DNA from: Odiellus spinosus
Taxonomy: Eukaryota > Arthropoda > Arachnida > Opiliones > Phalangiidae
Length of the DNA: 64,000 nt
Assembly: GCA_963920705.1 (NCBI GenBank)
Contig: OY987228.1
Span: forward strand, 18,298,565 to 18,362,564
Direction: 5' to 3'
Position 1 is the stretch's first letter. The number at the start of each line of letters is the position of its first letter. The notes beneath the pieces were generated by a model. The model was not told the DNA's origin, made no database searches, and saw nothing but the letters and a program-made list of their open reading frames with translations. Positions 1-10,430 of the stretch are shown here, in pieces. Both the position numbers and the translations under genes were made by a program.

Positions 1-2963
1 TGATAGTTTAATTACCAATAATTAAAATTAGGTTTCAATATTCCGATACAAAATTTTACTTCGTATAATCATGTGTTAAATTTTTAATGAAAAATTTATA
101 GTTAATAACAAAAAAAGCCAGATTTTTTGATGCAAAGTCGATCTATATACAAACCAATGCCATTTGACACGTCTGTGTGAACATGACATAAGTAAGCAAA
201 TAATAAAGTTAACAGGTAGCGTAGAATTGACTGTAGACTCGGGCCATTTCTATATGTTATCGCTTTCACTGATCATCACACCCTGTATATTTGAATAGGT
301 TGGCTCACTGGTGTGGTGGTACTATCATAATCTGTTGTTCAAACTGATTTTTTTCGCTCTCTACTAAACGTAGCGCGTCTAACTTAATTCTTTCGCGTGG
401 TGAGGCGCTATCCTTTTTTATTTTCGTATATTTATATATACAAAGAAACCCTATAAGCCAGCGTTACTTGTACTCGTAGGGATGGGGATGGTGGTTTGCG
501 AACTAGAAGGTAACGTTTCCCACGCCTGGAAGAGGAGAAAGTGAGAGAGAATGGCACCTTTTATCCCTCTCTCTCTATCCTATAGTTCCCTAGAGTCACC
601 TCGCTTTTTGGCGACTTCGGTTACAGACATAACTCGATTACCGAACAGAGAGGAGAGAGCTCGACGTTCCAAATGGGAAGGATACGGTTCCGCGAGGATG
701 TCGGATCGGAGCTAAAGGGGATCTCGTAGTATGGTTGTTTTTTGCAAGAACCAACGTGGAATGAAGTTTTATTAGTACTACCAAAGTTTAAACACCATCC
801 GTAATAGGGTGGTTTGTACCCTCCACTGTATTCAACATTTCTCTCTCGGATACGTTGTACAAGAGGAGGGTCCCACCACCGCTATTTTTACTCCATCAAC
901 GGGTGGTGATGAAAAGAACGCGTGCTAAAACTAGGCGACCGTTTTGGCCTATAGTCGGCCTCTATATATACGCTAGCCTTTTTTTCTATTCTTTTCCATA
1001 ACTAGGTGATTGATTGCGTTCGTTTCCCCCTACTCTTCCGGACAATTATAGTATCATGTCGAGATTTCAACGTATTCAAAGCCATCTTGATCGTAATATC
1101 CAATAAAATATACGTAGTTGAGTTAGTTCTAGGCGCAGTGAAGTCTTAAATTGATTCGTACTCCAGTTTTCATCTTGAAAAAGCGTTAAAGGCAAAGTTC
1201 CGCCGCCGCGTAATTTTTACTCTTACGTATAAATATATCCTATTCTTATTTAACTTATAGAGGAACCCGGTTTCCCGGGGAGGTCATTTTCATCCTATAT
1301 GTAGTAATTCTCCATACTCTAACTCCTACAACCATTTCATCGCTGCCGTGATTCGGTATACGCGCGAAGCACGGTGATTGTTAATCTATTGTTCTGACAA
1401 GGACCCCCTTCTCGGTTTTACCGAAAATTTCGTGGGAAAAGTGTTTTGATTTTTACAAAAGGCGACACGCGTGCGCGCGCGCGAGCCTCGACTTCCGTTT
1501 TTCGGTACAATGATTTTTAAGAGAAGTACATCATTGATGGTGCATAATGTAAACAGAAACATCTGTGACCTTTACATGGTAGTGGGGTTATCCTAAATTA
1601 TATAAGCACAGTTTTTTTTTTAATATATAAGATGGGTAATGAAATTGAATATTTTTAATGAATGTAAATATTGATAAATAGTAGTTCTTTCGGTTAATAT
1701 TTTCTTCAACTAAGGTTTAAATCAGTTTTGAACCAAAAAAAAGCTAATTTTACGTAATTTTGTACATAGAAAAACGTACCCTTTTAAACACTTATTGAAT
1801 ATTTCACTCGTACAGGACATGACTTATTTTTAAAACAGGTTTCAATTATGTGAAAACAGAACTTAAAAAAAAAAAAAAAAAGGTTGCGTGACATATCTTT
1901 TTACAAAATATATTATAATCAAGGTTCCTTCTTACCAACCCCTATCCCACCCTGCCCGATTCGATCCCCACCGCAGCCCTCATTCTTACAAGAAACTTAA
2001 CAAGGTGTTTCCACTTGAGCGTAAAAATCGAGCAATACCTTTTCTTCCATCTTTCCCGTCCTTTCCTATAGCTTGCCTCACGCATTTCGGAAAAGTATAC
2101 GGCTAAGGCGTTCGGGCGTAAGATTATAGGTAACACCGCTGTCGCTTTCTCTCATGAAACCACGCGTTCTCCCCATCACCATCTCCATCCTCTTCCACCT
2201 TTTTTTCTCTTCATCTTCTTCTTCCGTACTACAGTCCGTTTGTCTTAAACCAGTGACGCGATGATAGGGGAAAGATAACAAGCGGTATATTAGGATGATT
2301 AGTAAATCCACCCGTATATATACTTTCCCACGTATTGTTTCAAAAAACCCGATCGGAGTGTTACCAGCTAGCAATCTCCCTTTTCTTTTCTTCTCTTTTA
2401 CTCTTAGACACTTGGGACTTTGTCAGGGAGGGATGGGGGGTTACGATATCGTCGCCTGCTCGATAATTTGGCAGGTATACTCGCGGAAAGAGAGACTAAA
2501 GAACAGTGAACCTCCGTGTTTCTCTCACACCTAAAGCTTTAATACAAAAACAAGGGGCTGTCGAAGCGTATACTTAGCTATAGACGTCTTCGTTTCGACG
2601 CTGTCGCATCTGTGCCCACAGCGCCGCGAAAAGAGAGAGCGAGAAAGCCTTCATCTTATGCAAATTTTTCTTCCCCTATCCCCTCACGCTCTCCTCGTTT
2701 TCTTTTACGAAGTAGATATAGGTATTGGTTGGGGTATACCGGGGCGATGGAATATAACACCTTTTTATATCAGCGTATAAATGTTAGCTGGCTAGATTTA
2801 AAGAGAGAATGAAATGGGGGAAAAAACGTTTTATTTGAATCGTTACATCATTCTAAACCGTCAAAAAATTAAATAATTCTAACGGTTTCGCACTTAACTT
2901 GGAATTAAGTCACCATGGTAATCACAAAAGATTACTGGAAAATGTAAAGTTTAACTTGTGGCT

Positions 2964-3051
2964 ACCATTGTTTATGTAACAGAATCTTAAATGTAAACGT
3001 CACGATTTAGCGCAGTATTCAGTGACGATTCTGTTACATAAAAAACCAATG
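2964..3051. repeat. imperfect hairpin with 16-bp perfect stem
   Basis: TTTATGTAACAGAATC at 2971-2986 is the exact reverse complement of 3027-3042. Pairing resumes outside a short bulge (CATTG at 2966-2970 with CAATG at 3047-3051), and the loop is 40 nt. Weaker complementarity continues outward on both sides. It could be a small foldback transposon relic or a structured RNA. The size is within the range of a miRNA precursor, but I recognise no known miRNA. Confidence 0.5.
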
Positions 3052-4137
3052 AAACAAGCCATTTTACAATTTTATATATTGGTAAATGTAAGAGGAAAAG
3101 TATTGAAACAAAAAACGCATACATTGAGAGTTAGGCTTAGCGAAGTTCAAGATAGAAAAACGCGTATCGATTGTTTGAGGATTTTAGTATAAATTAACAA
3201 GATTTACCTAATTTTTCAGTTCAATATTATAGGCAACATCATTCGAACCTAATTTAATAGACTTTATACAATAATTTTAAAAATTACACAATACTCCATT
3301 TCACTTTCTCTTTAAAGAAAGAGGAAAAATCTTTTCCTAACGGATCGAAAATTCTCAATACCCCTTTATTCCAGAATATACCGAATTCATCCTTAGTTCC
3401 CCGAATATCCTTAAAAATACCTGGGTTTTTTGGCGGTAAATTATGTCTCTTTCTTAGGGTACAACTATATCACGTGTACTCGACGCGAGGTAAGTTACTC
3501 GGTTCATTTTTCCCGCTTCCACCGTCTTTTTGAGTTCTTGTAACTGAGGGAAGGATCTAGAAAAATAGCCGAGGATTGGATCGAAAATTTGGGGAAACAA
3601 AAAGTCACCAGAGAGAGGAGGGGGGGGGGAGTCTAAGGAGTATAAGGAAAAGGGTGTTAGAAGAGAGAATTTGGTTTAATAAGGAGACACGATTGCCTAT
3701 TGAAGCGACTCGTGGGGAAAAATCTTTTTGGGGGAAGCTTGAGAAACTTTTTTATAGAAATTTTGGGTTCTCTGGCAGCGTTCGTCGGGCGGGCAACATC
3801 TGTTTCCGCAGAGTTATTCCCTGTAAAGTTTTCTCTCTCTTTTCTTTACGGCGTGTCTCCTTCCACCCGCTACCATCCTTCACTTAATTACGACGTCGTA
3901 GTTCATTATAATACAAGTTTTACAACTAGAGAGATTTTTACTAACAAGCTGATTGGCTTAACGACGTGAAGGCCTTTTTTTTTTTTTTTTAATAATTAAT
4001 GAACTTAAAATGATAAAAATATTTTTTTTAATGAATATATTTATTTGCGTTCTTTGATAATATGAAATGGGAAACGTTCAGTGAACATTATTTTCAAAGT
4101 CGAGGTCGTAGGTTTTTTTAACAATTGTTATTTTTCA

Positions 4138-4210
4138 ACCCTGTATGGAAGCTTTTTCGTGAACATTCATGCATCGTGGTTGGAACACTTTTACAGGGGC
4201 TATAGGAAAG
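4138..4210 (+). repeat. dispersed short repeat, family 1, copy 1
   Basis: Contains the family core GGTTGGAACACTTTTACAG (from 4178). It is preceded by a CTGTATG-AAGCTTTTTCGTGAACA-like block and followed by GGGCTATAGGAAA. The same order of blocks occurs at 19196-19270. Other members lie near 23.9, 30.3, 41.7 and 60.8 kb. This is probably a SINE or MITE fragment; no coding capacity. Confidence 0.6.
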
Positions 4211-7203
4211 CAATTATTCTAGAGCTTCAAATTATTATTATATTATATATTATTGAAGATTTAAATGACATCTTTAACACATTGTGTGCGATAAATTAAA
4301 ATTCTTAGAGTTTGATCCCCCCCAAATAACTTCGCAAATATGAAGTTTAGAAATATATTGCAAACAATAAAAACGTAAAATGTATCCGGAGGCAATTTAA
4401 ATATTATATATAAATTAGGTTTCCGGGTTTAATTATCTGATGAAATTACGATAGTACAAAATATTAAAATTTTAAAACAATGAACCCTTTTAACCGGTAA
4501 CCTCGGGCCCTTTTTTCCTTTATTTTCTCGCCGTTCCTTGCCTATCTTTCCCCTTTTTTTTTAGGTTTGTTTTGGGCGAGTGTTAAGGGGCGAGAACTAT
4601 TCTGCAGGTTTAACGGTTGACTGGTTTTGAGAACGAACGGCTATTACATTCTCTCGGATTGCCGAGTGTTATTTGGTTTGGAAATCGGCTTCTTATTGTC
4701 TTTTTTCCCTTTTTATCTCGTTCTTTCTTCCAACATAGCTCTCTTCTCGCGGGATTCTCCCTTATTTTTCGGCTTGTATTCGGAAGCCTATATAGACGCG
4801 TCGTTCACGGTGACTAGTTTCGGGGCTGTCGTTTTTGTTTCTGTATATTTATATATATTTTTGCCACCTCTCCGTCGCTTATGTTTGAAAAGAGAATTTT
4901 AGAATAGATTTAGGTGGTCTTGTGTTTTTCGTTTCGGGCGTTGTCGGCGGCGTCGTGGTTTTTACGCTTTTTCGAATTCTTTCCGCGGCGGAATATTTTA
5001 AACTCCCCACGCGACTAAACGCGAAGTTGTCCCGGACTACTTATTTTTCAACGAGAAAATATTATTTAGTATACCTTCGCCTAGGTTTGTTTTTAGAGAC
5101 AAGTGTCGTAGGCGAGGTATATACAAGCTACTAGGCTTAGGAAAAAAACTTTATAAACCGAAGAATATCTTTCACCCCCTCCACGACACATTGAAAAATG
5201 TTAGGAGTTTATTCCAAACCCCGCATTTTTTTAACCCTATCAAAATGAACAACCATTCCTACTACCTCCCACTTTCGCCTATGTTTATACCAGTCGAATT
5301 TTTCCGAGTAACTTCGGAAAAAGTGAAATTTTCGCTAGTTTTTTGGTAAACGGTTTGCTGGAGAGAAAGTAGAATTTTCTTATTTTCTTAAAAACGCAAT
5401 TTTCCCACCCTCACTTTTCGTATAGTTTATATTTGTTGGTTCCCCCCTCACTTACAAACAAATTTTGAACCAATAGGAAGCTGGAATATATATTTTAAGA
5501 CCCCACCCTCTAAAAATCACTCGCTCGTGCCGAGGAGGCCCAAGATCAACGTTGCGAACGTTGCGCGTGTTAAAAGTTATTCCCGAAAAAAGTTTTTTTA
5601 GGGGTGAAGAAATTTTCAACGCTCGAATCTTTTCCGCTAGAATAATTTTTTTCTAGCCTGGATGATGTTGGGTGCCTCTATTCTCAGTCGGGGGAAGACC
5701 AGGGTGCCCCTATTGGTAGGACTTATTTTCTAGAGTGGGTCTTCCACTAGGGTGGAATATTTCCCCTCATTCCCTTTGGCTCCTCACTTCACCCATAGCT
5801 AGTATATATTTTTTTCGGGATGGTGTGTCCCAACCATCCTCTCCTCTCTACTCCCATCTCAACGTTTGTCTCTTTTTCATTTCTTTCCGAGATTTCTGCC
5901 TCAGACTTCTTTAATAAGAGTTTTTTCTGGCTCGGAGGGAGGGTTGGGGGTTTACTCTATTCAAGTTATCCGCGTCAATGGGTTGATATTAGGGAAAGGA
6001 AGGCAAAAGGATAGTAACGGGTGTTTTGATAATCTACGCACTCCAGCCGCGTACGTATTAAATCTATCGAGTCGAACGAGTCGTAGGACGCGGCTATACG
6101 CGGCTTGACTCTTCTGGAGGAGTTCGCGGATGAAAACCGCATCGCTTATAAATCACCCCCTCCTCCTCTTTTTCATCCTTGTTGTTGGCCCCTCCCCTCC
6201 CTTTTCTTCCACCCTGAACCCGGAGATCCTGGGCAGGACCCCTTCTTAGTATCATCATCCAGACTTTCTCTATTTTTCGGCTATCTCATCTGACGCTATC
6301 TTCTGCTTTTTTTGTCAACTGTTATAGTGGGGGGAATAAATGGGGGTCAGCAATATTTTATTTTTTTCTTCTGGATGTGGAGGTCCTCGTCGAATGATTT
6401 TTCCGCTGTCAAGCGAAGACGAGCTGAAAGTTTCGATTCTTCGCCCCGGTGCCCGCCGCCGCGACTGTACAAAAAAAGCATTTTCTATACTTAAAACCAG
6501 GCGGTATATGGAAGTGAAAGTCTTATTTTTTATTTTTCTTTCCTCCAAGCTTGGGATGAGGAACACGGATGGGAGGGTGGAGGTCTATACGTTTAACTCC
6601 CCAGCTCAAGAAGTTTATATTGCGAGATTTTTCCTCTATTTCTCTCGGGTTCCGTGATTCGTGATGAACCGAAAGCCAAGATTCTAACAGCGTTTGTCTC
6701 AAAGCATTAGCCCCCATCGTCATTTGAGGCGCGATCTGGTCTACCTCGCTATATACCCCTCCCCGCCAGAAAACTTATTGGAGGGGAAATACACTTTTTA
6801 ATATCAGCCCAAGCGGTAAGAACTAACTGCTGACGCTGGGTATATCCCGGGCCGTATACTATCTAGGCTTTAAGAAGACTGGGAACGGAACCTTTAAGTT
6901 GAAAGGTCACGACCTATTCGGAAGAACAATTGCGCGGTATAACGGGGAAAGCCGGGCGTCTTGGGTTAAGGGGAACGAAAACTAGCTCTGATTTTGATTC
7001 CGAAGCTTTTCATCACCCTGCTTGGATGTCATCAAATTTCGAGTCAAAATGGGATGTTGCGGGGGTTAAAATGGGGAGAAGAAAATGCTCGAAATCTTCT
7101 GGTCCTTGGTCCCGCGGAAGAGATAGATAGTCATTAGTTAGGTTTTAAAAACTTTTCCATAGTTTTGAAAACAAACAAACAAACTCAAGAATCAAACCGA
7201 GCG

Positions 7204-7230
7204 TATAAATTCGCCAAACCGAAACACACT
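7204..7230 (+). promoter_or_regulatory. possible TATA promoter upstream of the first coding exon
   Basis: TATAAAT at 7204-7210 lies about 20 bp before ACACTC, a weak initiator-like match. Transcription from here would give a roughly 320-nt leader before the 7554 ATG, containing two AUG-stop codon pairs (7307-7312 and 7447-7452). The competing reading is that this stretch is an intron ending at the acceptor-like site at 7539. TATA-like words are common in this AT-rich sequence, so the call is speculative. Confidence 0.15.
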
Positions 7231-7519
7231 CGTTCGTTTTATAACTTTCTTATCCAACGCACGAACTGTTTGTCAACGCGATAAATTTTACAACGCGTTC
7301 TCGGTTATGTAGGGCTTTGATTTAGTTGTTTCGGGCACTGTAGGCTGTGGAGGGGGAGATACAAAATTTAACGCTATCCTACTTTATTCGTTAAAAGGCT
7401 ATTTTTATATCGTTTAAACATTTAACCACCCGTATCCGCGGACGGAATGTAATCTTTTTGGCTGACCGTAAAACGACCTAATTTCCGTATTAAGTCGCTG
7501 GTAATTTATACTTATTTTC

Positions 7520-7539
7520 GTTTTCTCTTCTCGTAACAG
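7520..7539 (+). other. possible 3' splice site before the first coding exon
   Basis: A pyrimidine-rich run (TTTTCTCTTCTCGTAACAG) ends in AG at 7538-7539, 14 bases before the ATG at 7554. From 7540 the frame is open into the ATG (N-tt, GAT, CAG, GAC, ACC), so this exon could continue an upstream coding exon in phase 1. Vertebrate ZEBs have a separate first exon encoding a short basic motif, so a missing first exon is plausible. It was not found within the window. Confidence 0.4.
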
Positions 7540-7553
7540 TTGATCAGGACACC

Positions 7554-8268
7554 ATGCCGGAAGACGCCCAGCTGGACGGCTTGGTTGGCGAAACGAGTTT
7601 AAGTTTGCGAGGGACTCCGTCCTCCTTGGTGGAAGAAAGCGCCCTTTCCACTTGTCCCGACGACGACGACGACGCGCATCGGCTCGTAATCAGCGAAGAT
7701 CGCCCGGACTCTGTTCACGATCAAACGCAACAACCTCCTTCCAGGGAGCCATCACCGTCACCAATTTCTCCACCTTCGCTAGAATCCGTCACGGAAGGAC
7801 ACGTGGCTCGAACGCACCTGGAGCAAGTCATCAAAGTCAAAAACGGTTTCAAATCCAAGAAGATAGCTGACTTGAACTTGGGGGGTTTTCTTCACAATCG
7901 AGCGACGGAAGAATCGGTATCGAACTTAATCGATGGTAATGGTAGTAAAGCGTCGGGCGAAGATACTGGGACGTCGGAAACGGCGGCAGCAGCGACGATT
8001 AGGATGCAAGAAGATGATCGTCGGAAAGAATCGAACGCGACTACGAACTGTAATAAATATATATCTTCGGACGATAAAGTTTTAAGTGATGATTTAAAAT
8101 CGGAAGCCGAAAAAATTGAAGAGTACATGAAACGAAAGGACACCGCGGTCATCTTCCCAGAACCAGTTGATCAGGAAGAAGTCAAACCATTGTTCATGAA
8201 CAATAACAATAATAATAACAACAGCAGCAGCATCAACAATAACACCAAAAACAATCAGGATAACGACC
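7554..8268 (+). CDS. zfh1: zfh1/ZEB coding exon 1 (N-terminal acidic region)
   Basis: Encodes residues 1-238 and the first base of codon 239. The ATG sits in a good context (ACACC before it), but the frame is open upstream to a possible acceptor at 7539, so the true start may be in an earlier exon. The region is acidic and Ser/Pro-rich, with a DDDDD run near residue 37. Residues 188-204 (IEEYMKRKDTAVIFPEP) match the vertebrate ZEB2 block IEEYLQRSDTAIIYPE, which identifies this as the family's N-terminal exon. It ends in a low-complexity tract (eight Asn, three Ser, more Asn, residues 216-237). The donor is a strong GTGAGT at 8269. Its role is probably co-factor contact; this part carries no DNA-binding domain. 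Confidence 0.9.
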
Positions 8269-10416
8269 GTGAGTCTATATTTTTGATTAATAACTTTATT
8301 TTTACGCATTATATGGTTTTATTGGCAGTATTAATTTTCATAAGACTAAACATATGCAAGGAAAGGCTATCAGCCAGAAATCATTTTTTCATAAATCAGT
8401 TGTATATCTAATAATTTCACCTTGAATTGTCAGTACACATAAAACTGAACTCCCTTTATCTGGCAATTCAAATACAACATTTGAGCGAATTATAACATTA
8501 AATATGACATAACCAAGTGGTTTGAAATACAACAAAATTCCTGTTACCCATATTATATAAAAATCCTTATCAAACTCCTCGTAAACATTCATACCCGTAA
8601 TACTGGATTTATACGTATATATATACCAACTTTTAACAGATTTCGCCAGACGGCCAAATCTATTTTGGGGGATTCTTTTTTATCGTTCGCGATATTTTTT
8701 ACATTCGTCGCCTAATTGAGCGTGAAGAGTGTGCCACCGAAAGGTGACTTTTGTCCCCTTTTGATTTTTTTTTCCTTCGGGAAGTGGCTATAGATCCTAC
8801 CCATCCCTTCTTTTGGTTTGCGCGCTTCTGGAGTTGTCTCTCTCCTTGCCTTCTCGTAAATCTCTTCTTTATACTCTCTCTTTCGATCTTGGCCAATATC
8901 GCCCATTCCGGCCCAGAAAATAGAGATTACGAGATTTTCAAAATCAACAACCCATCCCGTTTATTTCTCCAAAACTCTTTTCTATTTCCTCGCTTTCGTT
9001 TTCCGTCGCGTTTATTTTATCCCTCCACTGGTATCAATAAGAAGATGGAAGACAATGGCGTAGAGACACGTATATAGAAGAATATTATCGGTGGACGCTA
9101 CATTGATGTTCCACATCGCTTTTAAAAAGCGTTTTTCCTTTCTCGTTTCTCTGGAAGGGGGATTTCAGAAGGGGGAAACAGATGCGATTGAGAGTTTTTG
9201 ATTGAACTCCAATAAAGGGCGGATACCTTACGAATCAGAATGTCAAAGGGGACGCCGCGTTAGAGTCTGGGATCAGAGAGAGTTCGTACGGAGGGAGAAA
9301 GAGGATGGAAAAGAACTGATAGAAATATAGAGTTATAACCGGGAGATGTATCAAGGCGTAGATGAGGGTGACAAGTTTGGCTGCGTTCGTTCGTCCAGAA
9401 AGAAATTGTCGCGTGACACGTCAATAGATTAGGAAACTATTTCTGGGCGATCTTCCCCAGCCTCTCTTCCCCACGTAGGTGGTCTATAGTTCGTTGGTTC
9501 ACCCCTTGGAATATATGGGGAAGGAAACGCGGTGCGAACTCGTCCGACGTCGGATGCGGAGGTATATACAGTATACTTACATATAGAGGAGTGAATCACT
9601 CCGGCTCGTAACTTAAGCGGTTCACGGAAAGGAGCGATCAGCCGTGGCCGACTCTTTTGCCCATCACGGTAATGGCCTCGCGAGATTTTTCGTCGGCGGG
9701 GCATCGGACACGGAACCGTGATCATGGCGAAAAGACGTACCCGGCCGCGCGCGGGCCCTCCTACGCGCGTCCCAACAATGGGCCCTCTTCTTTTTCTTTT
9801 TCCGATAGGTGGTTGATTTTTAGACATCATCTCCATAGCATTAAGGCTTGTACGATGAAAGGACTCTCTTTCTCATCGCTTCCCTTCTCTTCTTTGAGTC
9901 GTACGTTGCTCTTGTACGTTTTTCTCGCTATCTCATCGTATCTGTCTATAATACGGAGGTTTTTTTGGTGGAATTGGGGAGGGGTTAAGAGTAGGGGGCT
10001 TGGAACATCCCGCTTTGTCGGGGAACGACTTCCGTTTCACCAGCTTTCGCTTTTCTCTCGTCTCACCCCTTCCAATATCTTCGTTGGGGTGTTTCTCCGA
10101 ATTTTCCTTCCGTAAACCTTTCCTTTTCTGATCTATCGCTTCTGGTTCGAGAAAAACATTCCCCAATCTATATAACGCGGTGTTTTCAAAAGATGAACCC
10201 TTTTGGTTTAAAGGTCAGAAACGTGTAGGAGTTGAAGGGGCAATGTAGGTGCTGGGTATTAAGGAAGTTTGGAACTATTATTGATAAAATTGTTCTTATT
10301 CCCCGTTCAAATTTTTCCAGACTGATGGGATTAAGAATTTTCCTCGTTTTTCCCCGTCGTTACTGTTTGATTCTTATATAATTTTAAAGAGCACTCCAGT
10401 TTAAGAGAGAAATACT

Positions 10417-10430
10417 AGAGAGAGAGAGAG
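10417..10430. repeat. (AG)7 microsatellite
   Basis: Uninterrupted AG dinucleotide run inside intron 1. A purine-rich neighbourhood follows. Confidence 0.8.

Larger units (their letters stand above)
1..7203. other. 5' flank or upstream intron, no gene seen
   Basis: No open frame here reads like a known protein, and short open frames occur on both strands without family motifs. The stretch holds a hairpin (2964-3051), one copy of the six-copy dispersed repeat (4138-4210), A17 at 1865-1881, T16 at 3975-3990 and a CG-alternating run near 1466-1484. The word ACACCCTGTATAT at 278-290 recurs at 28227-28239. I looked for a small exon encoding the basic N-terminal motif typical of vertebrate ZEBs (CKRRKQ-like) and did not see one. 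Confidence 0.5.
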
